From CAZIKB01 sp964539665 (lineage in GTDB: Bacteria > Zhuqueibacterota > Zhuqueibacteria > Oceanimicrobiales > Oceanimicrobiaceae), in the NCBI GenBank assembly GCA_964539665.1, contig CAZIKB010000072.1, forward strand, positions 1 through 32,416: 32,416 bases of DNA, given 5' to 3'. Shown here piece after piece: positions 1 to 8,302 of the stretch (within the stretch, counting starts at the first letter, position 1; every line of letters starts with the position of its first letter). Made by a program: the position numbers and the translations under genes. The notes beneath the pieces were generated by a model. It did not search any database. It worked only from the letters and a program-made list of their open reading frames with translations, and was not told the origin of the DNA.

Positions 1-1
1 A

Positions 2-1183
2 CAGGTTTTACTGAATGCCGGCCTTAAAATCCCGAATATTCGCTTTAAAGCAGTGTGTGACATTTGGAAAGATTTTAACCTAAGGCGATCCACGCGGCTG
101 TTGGAAAAGTATGGTCACGCGCCAAATCCTTATGAGGATTATAAAGAAATGCTTGATCAGGAAAAGGATCTTGATGGTGTTATCATCGCCACACCAGACT
201 TTTGGCATGCTCAACAAACTGTCGATTGTCTGCGAGCCGGCCTGCATGTCTATTGTGAAAAAGAGATGTCAAATACTCTGGAAGGTGCAAAGCAGATGGT
301 TCGGGCTGCCCGGCAGACCGGTAAACTTCTCCAGATCGGTCATCAGCGCCGCAGCAATCCGCGCTACCTGCATTGTTATAATAAGCTGATAAAAGAGGCC
401 AAAATTCTTGGCAGGATCACAACCATCAATGGACAATGGAACCGTTCGGTGCAGCCGGACCTCGGCTGGCCTAAAAAATATGCCATTGCCCCGGCAACGT
501 TACGAAAATATGGTTACGATTCACTGCATCAATTTCGTAATTGGCGCTGGTACCGTAATCTGGGAGGCGGCCCAATTGTAGACTTAGGCTCGCATCAGAT
601 AGACATCTTCAATTGGTTTCTGGAGGCTCAGCCAAAATCAGTCATGGCCAGTGGCGGCACGGACTACTACGACAAAAAAACCCACGAATGGTATGATACA
701 GTATTAGCAGTTTACGAATACGAAACCGGGCAGGGTAAAGTCAGAGTCTTTTATCAAACAATAACTACCAATAGCAGTGAAGGTTATTTTGAAAACTTCC
801 TGGGCGACAAGGGGACTCTGCATATTTCGGAATCAGCAGGCCGGGGTGGAATATATCGTGAACCATCAGCGCCCGAGTGGAACAAGTGGGTGGATTTAGG
901 ATACTTAGAAGCGCCAATTGAAGAAAATAAATCCCAGGAGACCGCCGCTGTGTTGGATGTTCGTGAAACTGTGGCGCCACCCCAACATCGGTTGCCGGTC
1001 AAATTCAACGATCCGTACCATATGCCCCACCTGGTAAATTTCTTCGATACGATTCGAGGTGAGGCAGAACTTAATTGTTCAGAGGACGTCGGTTATGAAA
1101 CCGCTGTCACAGTTCTAAAAGTGAACCAGGCAGTGGAATCGGGCAGGAAGCTGGAGTTCAAACCAGGAGAATTTAAAGTATGA
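2..1183 (+). CDS. Gfo/Idh/MocA family oxidoreductase, 5' end outside window
   Basis: The frame is open from base 2, so the gene begins left of the window; the GTG at 53 lies inside the Rossmann fold and is not the start. The visible part has the second half of the nucleotide-binding domain (DGVIIATPDFWHA, then VYCEKEMSN) and a C-terminal alpha/beta domain with GGGPIVDLGSHQIDIFNWF, where the His is the usual active-site region. Members of this family oxidise or reduce sugars and polyols with NAD(P). The usual EKP motif reads EKE here: the Lys is kept and the Pro is replaced. The stop codon overlaps the next start as ATGA, so translation is probably coupled to the cytochrome c that follows. Substrate is unknown, and whether it carries an export signal cannot be seen. 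Confidence 0.9.
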   Translation, partial: QVLLNAGLKIPNIRFKAVCDIWKDFNLRRSTRLLEKYGHAPNPYEDYKEMLDQEKDLDGVIIATPDFWHAQQTVDCLRAGLHVYCEKEMSNTLEGAKQMVRAARQTGKLLQIGHQRRSNPRYLHCYNKLIKEAKILGRITTINGQWNRSVQPDLGWPKKYAIAPATLRKYGYDSLHQFRNWRWYRNLGGGPIVDLGSHQIDIFNWFLEAQPKSVMASGGTDYYDKKTHEWYDTVLAVYEYETGQGKVRVFYQTITTNSSEGYFENFLGDKGTLHISESAGRGGIYREPSAPEWNKWVDLGYLEAPIEENKSQETAAVLDVRETVAPPQHRLPVKFNDPYHMPHLVNFFDTIRGEAELNCSEDVGYETAVTVLKVNQAVESGRKLEFKPGEFKV

Positions 1184-3087
1184 TAATCGAGAATCGTGGT
1201 GTTTTGGACAGGCGCATCATCGATTATCATCATTTCAGGCTGCTTGCCGTAATACTTATTGCCATGAGTATTTACACGAAGCCAATCCTCGCTCAGGGAA
1301 CAAAAATTGGCGACGTCAGCGATGGCAATCGTTCTGTGCCAGTTCATCTTATCAACATTTACGATGAAGAAGGTTCAATAATCCGGCCCGGTGACGAACC
1401 AACGCTGCCGTTCTCCACAAAACAAACTTGTCTTCCATGTCATAGTTACGAAAAAATTAGCTCCGGGTGGCATTTCAACGCGACAAATCCTGATGCCCCT
1501 CCTGGACGCCGGGGTCAACCCTGGATTCTGGTCGATCAAATAACTGCAACGCAACTGCCCCTCTCCTATCGCACCTGGCCTGGAACCTATCATCCCGATG
1601 ATTTGGGAATAACACCCATGCAGTTTATCCAACAGTTCGGTCGACATATGCCGGGAGGCAGTGTTGGTGATGATGAAGACCGACAAGCTCCCGAAAACGT
1701 TATGCGGTGGTGGGTTTCCGGCAAGCTCGAAATCAACTGTTTGAGCTGCCATGATGCCGAACGTGGACATGACCAGGCTGAATTTGGCGCACAAATACGT
1801 AAACAGAATTTTCGCTGGGCAGCGAGCGCCAGCAGTGAGTTTGCGTTCGTTCGTGGATCTGCAAAAGATATGCCCGACAATTACAGTATCTATGGCTCAA
1901 TTTTAGACAACGGCAGAGTGATTCCTCCCTCTGTCTTGTATGACCAGGCACGATTTAATCCTCAGTGGAAAGTCTTGTTTGATGTAGTGCGTAAAATTCC
2001 AAATGAGCGCTGCTACTTCTGCCATTCGACTAAAATCATCAGCAGCCAGTCTGAACGATGGGAATTTGATGAAGACGTCCATCTCAGGGCGGGCATGAAA
2101 TGCGTGGACTGTCATCGCAACGGACTCGAGCATGTCATGGTACGGGGTTATGATGGCGAAGCAGAGGAATATGGCAGGCCTGTCGCTGCAACCTTAACCT
2201 GCAAAGGATGTCACCTCGGCGAAGAGAGTTCAAAAAGACCAGGCGCTGGCCGACTGGGTGCGCCCGTGCCGAAGCATGCAGGAATTCCCCCGGTTCACTT
2301 TCGTAAACTGACCTGTACTACGTGTCATTCGGGTACCTGGCCAGATGAAAATGCACAAAGCATTAAGACTTCAAGGGCACACGCACTTGGGACTCACAGC
2401 GTTAACAGATCTAACGAGGCCCTCCCGCATATCAAAGCCCCGGTCTTCGTTGAACAGGAAGACGGTAAAATAGCGCCTCACAAGATGTTTTGGCCTTCTT
2501 TCTGGGGGAAAACAGACAGCGCTGGAATCCAGCCCATTGATCCGAAAGTGGTCAGGCCTATTGCTGTTAATTTCGTTGAAAGAGACACTCTGGGCACCGG
2601 CGACTGGCCAAGTTTAACAGAACAGCAGATTGTCGGGATCATGCAAGGCTTAGTTGAAAACGATTCCACTATGATCCCGGTTTACATTTGTGGCGGTAAA
2701 TTATATCAATTGACTGAATCGGGACAGCTCAGCTCGGAAGAGCATCCTGCCGCCGAACCTTACTCATGGGCTTTGGCGCACGACGTACGGCCGACCGAGC
2801 AATCATTAGGAATTCGTGGCTGTGGAGATTGTCATGCAACCGACTCTCCATTCTATTTCGCGAAAATAGCCATCGACACACCGATTGCATCCGAGCAGGG
2901 TTCAGGTAAAATGATGGTTGAGTTTCAGGAAATCAGCCCAATTTATGCTAAGGTATTTGCCCTGTCGTTTGTGTTTCGCCCCTGGTTAAAAATTATAGTT
3001 TTACTCTCGGGTGCAATTTTAGCAATAATTTTATTAGTGTATCTATTTAAGGCTTTTTCGATACTATTGCAATCGAATCAAGGTTAA
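1180..3087 (+). CDS. Seven-heme membrane-anchored cytochrome c
   Basis: The 635-residue protein has seven CXXCH heme c motifs, at about residues 84, 187, 278, 308, 341, 379 and 548, with further His residues that could be distal ligands. A hydrophobic stretch near residues 20-38 ending in ILAQG looks like a signal peptide with a long n-region; the true start could be slightly downstream. Residues about 607-629 form a C-terminal membrane helix. The heme domain is therefore predicted to be extracytoplasmic and anchored in the inner membrane. ATGA overlap with the upstream oxidoreductase and a short gap to a putative cytochrome b suggest one electron-transfer operon. Heme number and C-terminal helix do not match a named reductase that I can recognise, so the electron partner and direction are inference. 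Confidence 0.9.
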   Translation: MIIENRGVLDRRIIDYHHFRLLAVILIAMSIYTKPILAQGTKIGDVSDGNRSVPVHLINIYDEEGSIIRPGDEPTLPFSTKQTCLPCHSYEKISSGWHFNATNPDAPPGRRGQPWILVDQITATQLPLSYRTWPGTYHPDDLGITPMQFIQQFGRHMPGGSVGDDEDRQAPENVMRWWVSGKLEINCLSCHDAERGHDQAEFGAQIRKQNFRWAASASSEFAFVRGSAKDMPDNYSIYGSILDNGRVIPPSVLYDQARFNPQWKVLFDVVRKIPNERCYFCHSTKIISSQSERWEFDEDVHLRAGMKCVDCHRNGLEHVMVRGYDGEAEEYGRPVAATLTCKGCHLGEESSKRPGAGRLGAPVPKHAGIPPVHFRKLTCTTCHSGTWPDENAQSIKTSRAHALGTHSVNRSNEALPHIKAPVFVEQEDGKIAPHKMFWPSFWGKTDSAGIQPIDPKVVRPIAVNFVERDTLGTGDWPSLTEQQIVGIMQGLVENDSTMIPVYICGGKLYQLTESGQLSSEEHPAAEPYSWALAHDVRPTEQSLGIRGCGDCHATDSPFYFAKIAIDTPIASEQGSGKMMVEFQEISPIYAKVFALSFVFRPWLKIIVLLSGAILAIILLVYLFKAFSILLQSNQG

Positions 3088-3100
3088 AATAAATCCAATT

Positions 3101-3766
3101 ATGATTATGTTTCGGGTAATTTCTATTATTAGTTTTTTTCTTATCATCGTCACAGTTTTTTATCTAAACAGAGTGGTGGGCTTAAAGTCAGGCGGAGTAC
3201 TCACAGGCTCGTTAGCGGATATCAGGAAAACCTGGTTTGGAGATTTAACTCTGGTTTCAAAGAAGCTTGTTTATGTGCTGGCAGTCATCAGTTTTATCAT
3301 TTTGATCCTGACTGGTTTCGCCCCTGTTTTGTTCACTGGCAACTCTGTCAGCGGTATTCTTCTAATGCTCCATGTCCTGGCGGCTGTCGTGTTTGCCGTG
3401 TGTATGGCGATTGTAAGTGTTATGTGGTCCCACCATCATCGATTTGAATCAAGCGAATTACGAAGCTTATTAAATCTAATTTCAGGGAAAAAAACTGACA
3501 AAAATTGGAAAAAACAAATTAATGTGATCGGACAGAAAGCAAGTTTCTGGCTTATCGTCTTACTTTGCCTGACGGCTATTCTATCGATAATTCTCAGTAT
3601 GTACCCACTGTTCGGTACCCGCGGTCAGGAAGTGCTTTTACATCTGCACGGTTACAGCGCTTTATTACTGGTGATAGCAGTAGTCATGAGTTTTTATTTG
3701 CTAAAATTAATCCGGAAAACTGATACTGATAAAAAAAGTAAAGCGACTACGCAACAGCAACGGTGA
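3101..3766 (+). CDS. Putative membrane cytochrome b subunit
   Basis: The 221-residue protein has five predicted membrane helices, roughly residues 4-23, 55-78, 85-109, 148-170 and 180-202. His residues lie in or at the ends of helices (H91, H111-113, H181, H183), as expected for a b-type heme four-helix bundle of the formate dehydrogenase gamma / cytochrome b561 kind. It starts 13 bases after the heptaheme cytochrome c gene, which supports a quinone-facing partner role for that protein. No strong ribosome site is visible; a second ATG at 3107 is possible. Heme binding is inferred from His placement and context only, so a plain membrane anchor is the alternative. Confidence 0.65.
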   Translation: MIMFRVISIISFFLIIVTVFYLNRVVGLKSGGVLTGSLADIRKTWFGDLTLVSKKLVYVLAVISFIILILTGFAPVLFTGNSVSGILLMLHVLAAVVFAVCMAIVSVMWSHHHRFESSELRSLLNLISGKKTDKNWKKQINVIGQKASFWLIVLLCLTAILSIILSMYPLFGTRGQEVLLHLHGYSALLLVIAVVMSFYLLKLIRKTDTDKKSKATTQQQR

Positions 3767-4132
3767 ATCTTTGTGTTTAGCCAGTTCTGTATTTCTTAAC
3801 AGATTGAAGGTTATCCAATTTCGTTACATTGCCCTTATTGGGGTGTTTTAGCTCGGCGAATTAATTATTATAATCAAGCCACTTTGCCCGCTTGCTTATT
3901 GACCGCACTACAAAAATTACAAATCGCTTGACTTTTTGTTTCTTTTTTTTAATTTCACAAATGTTGCGGCAGAGGCAAGATTACTTCACGTTTTCCTTGG
4001 GATGAAGTTAAGTTGCACAGAAATGGAGATTATTCCATATTACATGTTATAGAGTTAAAAGATAGTTTGTGACAAGGAAATTGTCGGATATCATTACATT
4101 GAGCAAGATATCAAGAAACTATATACTAACTG
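3767..4132. other. Gene-free AT-rich stretch
   Basis: About 365 bases between the cytochrome operon and the HNH gene hold no convincing reading frame, RNA gene or strong terminator. The sequence becomes visibly AT-rich with T and A runs around 3932-3955. This is the left edge of the accessory island. Confidence 0.6.
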
Positions 4133-4143
4133 GTTATACCAAT
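4133..4143. repeat. Short inverted repeat left of the HNH gene (GTTATACCAAT)
   Basis: The 11 bases here are the exact reverse complement of ATTGGTATAAC at 4966-4976, just past the HNH stop codon. The two copies bracket the gene. If read as integron sites, GTTATAC here would be the right-hand recombination box of a preceding site, leaving a leader of about 25 bases before the ATG, which is normal for a gene cassette. An upstream stem that would complete such a site is not evident. Confidence 0.55.
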
Positions 4144-4157
4144 AATAAAATTTAAAT

Positions 4158-4961
4158 ATGCATTATATTAAGTTCAAAAAAAACAAGGTTGGTATATGTA
4201 ATATTTGTAGAGCTGAAAAAAATCTATCTTGGGATCACGTGCCTCCCAAAGGCGGAATTTCTTTAACTAAAGTAGAAATAGAAAGTATATTCCAGGTACT
4301 GACATCAAGCCAAGATGATAATTTTTTTCAAGAATCCCAAAACGGAGTGAAATTTCGCTCTATTTGCAAAGATTGTAATTCCAAATTAAATGAATTATAC
4401 GATAAGGAACTAAATGAATTTTCTTTAAGTGTTGGAAGATATCTCAAATCAACACTATCTTTTCCTGAAATTATTCATCACAAGACTAAACCGATTAATA
4501 TCATCAGAGGAATATTAGGACATTTATTATCAGCCAAAATTGAGTTGGACGAAACAATATTTGACAAACAAATAAGAAGAATAATATTTGATGTTAATGA
4601 AAAATTACCTGATGATTTACATGTTTTCTATTGGATATATCCCTTTGATAAAACAGTTATAATAAGAGATATAAGTATGCCAGCAATCCGTGGTAATTTT
4701 AAGAAATATGGTTATTTCCAAATAATTAAGTATTTTCCTTTAGCATATTTAATTGGGAACGTACCAAGATATGAAGGGCTATATGAGTTAACAATTTATA
4801 AAGACATAAATATTAATGAAGAATTAGAAATACCAATTCGATTAGATACAATTAAGCACCATGAATGGCCTGAAATAGTAGATAATCATAACATTCTATT
4901 CTTTGGTGAAAGTGGACTAAATTCTGTCTTTGCCAAACCTAAAACCAAGATAATTAGGTAA
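4158..4961 (+). CDS. HNH-type (zinc-ribbon) endonuclease-like protein
   Basis: The 267-residue protein has an N-terminal CxxC (C14, C17), then WDHVPPKGG (D26, H27) and a second CxxCN (C70, C73, N74). This order matches the small HNH/His-Me finger nucleases with an EHVPP- or DHVPP-type motif. The rest (residues 90-267) is not recognised. Base composition is clearly more AT-rich than the flanking cytochrome and peptidase genes, which suggests transfer. The ATG has no strong Shine-Dalgarno sequence. It is bracketed by 11-base inverted repeats and followed by a long folded site. A defence or mobile-element role is plausible for the family but not shown; nuclease activity is inferred from motifs only. 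Confidence 0.7.
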   Translation: MHYIKFKKNKVGICNICRAEKNLSWDHVPPKGGISLTKVEIESIFQVLTSSQDDNFFQESQNGVKFRSICKDCNSKLNELYDKELNEFSLSVGRYLKSTLSFPEIIHHKTKPINIIRGILGHLLSAKIELDETIFDKQIRRIIFDVNEKLPDDLHVFYWIYPFDKTVIIRDISMPAIRGNFKKYGYFQIIKYFPLAYLIGNVPRYEGLYELTIYKDININEELEIPIRLDTIKHHEWPEIVDNHNILFFGESGLNSVFAKPKTKIIR

Positions 4962-4969
4962 TTAAATTG

Positions 4970-5096
4970 GTATAACAAAAGGTTAACCTGACAAAACCGC
5001 CGTGCTTCAATTTAAGGTCAGTGTTGAAATTTGAAGCTTTGTTCGTCTTATCAAGTTTAGAGTAAGCGGTTTTGCAGGTTAACCTTAGCGCTAGAT
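4970..5096 (+). other. Candidate integron attC-like folded recombination site
   Basis: Nine bases after the HNH stop lies GTATAAC (4970-4976), then AAAA, then a long arm at about 4979-5000 that pairs with 5066-5086. The arms are identical except for one extra A in the left arm (CTGACAAAACC against CTGCAAAACC read in reverse complement). The centre holds a smaller stem (GCTTCAATTT at 5004-5013 with AAATTTGAAGC near 5027-5037). After the right arm come TTAGC and GCTAGAT (5090-5096). Outer boxes near RYYYAAC and GTTRRRY, an unpaired spacer, a one-base bulge in one arm, a central variable loop, about 127 bases and position next to a stop codon are the marks of attC. Each outer box has one mismatch and no integrase is in the window, so this remains a candidate. 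Confidence 0.45.
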
Positions 5097-5140
5097 GTGC
5101 GTCACAATCACAAATAAAATAATAACAAAAAGGATAAAAC

Positions 5141-5410
5141 ATGTCGCAATTAGTAACAATTCAAGTTCCACACGACTGGATAGAAGGAATTCCCGAAGAA
5201 GAATTAACACTGAAAGAAATATTCCGCATGGGAATTCATGAATATAGGGTAAAACGTGCTATCCAGCTCTACAAAGAAGGAATTGGTTCTTTAGGATATA
5301 TTGCTGAACAAATTGGAGTTTTAAAACAAGATCTAATTCATGAATTTCGTTTAAGAAATATAGAACCAGAATTTTCAGAACCCACCTTGGAAGAGGATCT
5401 TGGACAATGA
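5141..5410 (+). CDS. UPF0175 family antitoxin
   Basis: This 89-residue protein has the UPF0175 pattern: a short beta strand with VTIQVP at the start, then a helical part with KEIFRMGIHEYRVKRAIQLYKEGIGSLGYIAEQIGV, which resembles a DNA-binding helix-turn-helix, and an acidic tail. UPF0175 proteins are usually encoded directly before DUF3368 PIN toxins, as here. AAAAGGATAAAAC before the ATG serves as ribosome site. The stop overlaps the toxin start as ATGA, fitting tight coupling. Its expected job is to neutralise the toxin and repress its own promoter; that is family knowledge, not seen directly. Confidence 0.85.
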   Translation: MSQLVTIQVPHDWIEGIPEEELTLKEIFRMGIHEYRVKRAIQLYKEGIGSLGYIAEQIGVLKQDLIHEFRLRNIEPEFSEPTLEEDLGQ

Positions 5411-5922
5411 GCGAAATTGTAGTTAGTAATGCTGGTCCTCTCATGGTATTTTCAAAACTCAATTTGCTTCATTTAATCAAAGAACTTTATGGGAAAATCC
5501 TTATTCCGCAAGCTGTTTATGAAGAGACCGTAACTGATGGGATAAGATATGGTTTTGAAGATGCTTATACGCTTCGACTATTTCTGAATCATAATAATTG
5601 GAAACCTCAAAAATTACCTGAAATCCCTAAAAAAATCGCTGCAGCAAATTTAGATAGAGGCGAAAAAGAAGCTATAGCTCTTGCTATAACTAAAAGTGCT
5701 TTATTGCTTATGGATGAGGAATTGGGAAGGGCAGTTGCGAGAGAACAGGGATTGAAAATCAAGGGTTCTTTAGGAGTTTTAGTCGAAGCTTATCGGAGAA
5801 AAGTGATAGGTTTTGACCAATTACAATTCCATTTTATCCAAATTGTCAATCGAAAGGACATTTGGATAAGTTCTAAATTATGCGATAAATTGCTTGAAAA
5901 TATAAAAAATTTGCACATCTAA
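5407..5922 (+). CDS. PIN-domain toxin (DUF3368 family)
   Basis: The 171-residue protein follows the DUF3368 layout: VVSNAGPLMVFSKL at the start, ILIPQAVYEE (E39/E40), LDRGEKEAI (D83, E86), LLMDEELGR (D103) and GSLGVLVEAYRRK. PIN domains are Mg-dependent ribonucleases with three or four acidic residues. The first acidic position is Asn (N8) rather than Asp, a variation also seen in this subfamily. ATGA overlap with the antitoxin gene shows a classic toxin-antitoxin pair. AT-rich composition and the attC-like site just upstream suggest it came with the island. RNA target is unknown. Confidence 0.85.
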   Translation: MSEIVVSNAGPLMVFSKLNLLHLIKELYGKILIPQAVYEETVTDGIRYGFEDAYTLRLFLNHNNWKPQKLPEIPKKIAAANLDRGEKEAIALAITKSALLLMDEELGRAVAREQGLKIKGSLGVLVEAYRRKVIGFDQLQFHFIQIVNRKDIWISSKLCDKLLENIKNLHI

Positions 5923-6039
5923 TCCTTGTCGCAGCAGACTTTGGGGACTGTGCATTTTTGAATTTTCGTGGGAAACCTTCAAGTTGAACGTTTTTTTGAT
6001 AATTTGGCGGCGCCCCCAAAAAGCCTCTGAGTGTTAAAC
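5917..6039 (+). other. Weak second attC-like candidate after the toxin gene
   Basis: ATCTAAT (5917-5923) overlaps the toxin stop codon and GTTAAAC (6033-6039) fits GTTRRRY exactly. Between them CAGACTTTGGGG can pair imperfectly with CCCCAAA and TCTG near 6014-6030. The spacing (123 bases) is close to that of the site at 4970-5096. The pairing is poor and the outer boxes do not match each other well, so this is a low-confidence call. Confidence 0.15.
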
Positions 6040-6159
6040 AGCCAATGAGTATCACAAAATTTAGAAAGTAACAATGAAGAAAAATAAAGTTATAAACGCA
6101 AAATTAACGCTGTATCTTTAGAAATTAACTAATCTACTAATTAACAAAAGGAGGTAAAA

Positions 6160-8250
6160 ATGACAAAATTCATCACCATTATTATCGCAGTTGTACTGGT
6201 TGCAGGATGCACCACGCAAACGGGTAATCCGTTGTTGAAAGAATGGGATACACCATTCCAGACTGCTCCATTTAATCAAGTTAAAAACGAGCATTTCATG
6301 CCTGCATTTCAAGAAGGAATGAGGGTTGAAATGGCCGAGGTTGAGGAGATAATTAACAATGCAGAAAAGCCAACCTTCAAAAACACCATTGAAGCTCTGG
6401 AAAAAAGCGGAAAGTTGCTCAGTAAAGTAAGCAGAGTATTCGGTTGCCTGAACGGCGCGAATACAAATGATGAATTACAGAACATCTCAAAAGAATTAGC
6501 GCCTATACGGTCCAAACACAGCGATGATATCAGCTTAAATGAAAAACTCTTCGCAAAAATAAAACAGATTTATGAAGAGAGAGAGAGTCTCGAATTGACT
6601 CCTGAACAAAATACTGTGCTCGATAACTATTATAAGGGTTTTGTCAGGAGCGGCGCCGATCTTAATGATGAAGATAAAGCAAAATTAAGAATCATCAATG
6701 AAGAGATGAGCAACCTTTACGTCAAGTTCAGGCAAAACCACCTGAGCCAGACAAATGCTATTGCCCTGGTCATTGATAAGGAAGAAGACCTTGCCGGACT
6801 GACGGATGAGGTAATTCAAGCTGCCGCTGATATGGCAAAAGCAAGAGACATGGCCGGCAAATGGGTGCTTACTTTGCAAAAGCCAAGCTTTATTCCTTTC
6901 CTGCAGTATTCGGAAAAACGGAATCTCAGAGAAATCGTTTTTAAAGCCTACATCAATCGCGGTAATAACAACGACGAATTTGATAATAAGACACTGATAG
7001 CCAGAATTGCATCTCTCCGCATCAAACGTGCGAATTTGTTGGGTTATAAAACCCACGCTGACTATGTACTTGAAAGAAATATGGCAAAGAATCCTAAGAA
7101 TGTTTACGATTTCCTGAACGATTTATGGAAACCTGCTTTAGAAAGAGCAAAAGTAGAAGTGTATGACATGCAGAAGCTCATCAATAAGGAAGGACATAAT
7201 TTCAAACTGGAATCCTGGGATTGGTGGCATTATGCCGAGAAAGTGAAAAAAGAAAAATATGCTTTGGAAGATGCCATGCTGCGCCCGTATTTTAAAATGG
7301 AAAATGTGCGTCAAGGAGCCTTTGATGTGGCCGGGAAACTGTACGGGATCAAATTTATCCAAAGGGATGACATTAAGGTATATCATCCGGACGTTGAAGT
7401 ATTTGAAGTCCAGGAAGCTGACGGAAAGCATCTGGGAATTTTTTATTCGGATTATTACCCGCGTGACGGCAAAAGAAGCGGCGCCTGGTCGAGCTCTTTC
7501 AGAAGCCAATCCAATATAGACGGTGATTTCATTACACCCCTGGTTTTTAACGTCGGTAATTTTTCTAAACCCACTGCAGATAAACCTTCCTTAATGAGTG
7601 TAGATGAAGTCAACACCCTCTTCCATGAATTGGGTCACGCTCTGAATAGTCTCTTCGGAAATACCACATATTCAGGATCGAGAAGAACACCGCGAGACTT
7701 TGTTGAACTTCCCTCACAAGTTATGGAAAACTGGGCTATGGCTCCTGAAGTACTGAAAATGTATGCACTCCACTACGAAACCGGCGAGCCAATACCGGAG
7801 GAATTGATTAATAAGCTCGAAAATACCAAACTGTTTAATCAGGGTTTTGAGACGGTTGAATACCTGGCTGCCTCTTTTCTGGATATGGATTGGCATGTAC
7901 TCACGGATACAACCGAACTTGATGCAGCAGCATTTGAAAAGAAATCGTTGGATAACATTAAGCTGATAACTGAGATTGAATCCCGTTATCAAAGCACAAA
8001 TTTCGGCCACATATTTTCCAGCGGAGGCTACGCTTCAGGTTATTACAGTTATATCTGGGCAGCAGTCCTTGACGCAGATGCATTCCAGGCATTTGTAGAA
8101 ACCGATGATCTATTTAATCAGGAATTAGCTGCTTCTTTCAGGAAAAATGTACTTTCAAAGGGCAGCACCGATATGATGGCTCAATATGTTAAATTCAGAG
8201 GCGCTGAGCCCAAAGTTGAGGCATTACTCAAAAGACGGGGATTGAACTAA
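6160..8250 (+). CDS. M3 family metallopeptidase lipoprotein (Dcp-like)
   Basis: The 696-residue protein begins with a lipoprotein signal (MTKFITIIIAVVLVAGC, lipid-modified Cys at 17). The zinc site is FHELGH (H489, E490, H493), with the third ligand probably E516 in PRDFVELPSQ. GIFYSDYYPRDGKRSGAW matches the conserved segment of peptidyl-dipeptidase Dcp and oligopeptidase A. Length fits full-size M3 enzymes. It should trim peptides in the periplasm or at the outer membrane. AAAAGGAGGT seven bases before the ATG is one of the strongest ribosome sites in the window. It stands alone: an AT-rich island precedes it and a long repeat-rich gap follows. Confidence 0.95.
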   Translation: MTKFITIIIAVVLVAGCTTQTGNPLLKEWDTPFQTAPFNQVKNEHFMPAFQEGMRVEMAEVEEIINNAEKPTFKNTIEALEKSGKLLSKVSRVFGCLNGANTNDELQNISKELAPIRSKHSDDISLNEKLFAKIKQIYEERESLELTPEQNTVLDNYYKGFVRSGADLNDEDKAKLRIINEEMSNLYVKFRQNHLSQTNAIALVIDKEEDLAGLTDEVIQAAADMAKARDMAGKWVLTLQKPSFIPFLQYSEKRNLREIVFKAYINRGNNNDEFDNKTLIARIASLRIKRANLLGYKTHADYVLERNMAKNPKNVYDFLNDLWKPALERAKVEVYDMQKLINKEGHNFKLESWDWWHYAEKVKKEKYALEDAMLRPYFKMENVRQGAFDVAGKLYGIKFIQRDDIKVYHPDVEVFEVQEADGKHLGIFYSDYYPRDGKRSGAWSSSFRSQSNIDGDFITPLVFNVGNFSKPTADKPSLMSVDEVNTLFHELGHALNSLFGNTTYSGSRRTPRDFVELPSQVMENWAMAPEVLKMYALHYETGEPIPEELINKLENTKLFNQGFETVEYLAASFLDMDWHVLTDTTELDAAAFEKKSLDNIKLITEIESRYQSTNFGHIFSSGGYASGYYSYIWAAVLDADAFQAFVETDDLFNQELAASFRKNVLSKGSTDMMAQYVKFRGAEPKVEALLKRRGLN

Positions 8251-8302
8251 ATATTTGCCTTCTCGGAAATGCGAAGTCCATTTCCAATTGATCGGCGAGA
8301 CA

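Noticed and set aside
4133..4976. HNH gene as a small transposon with 11-base terminal inverted repeats
   Set aside because: No target-site duplication flanks the repeats and no transposase motif is present. The right copy continues into a long folded site, which fits a cassette site better.
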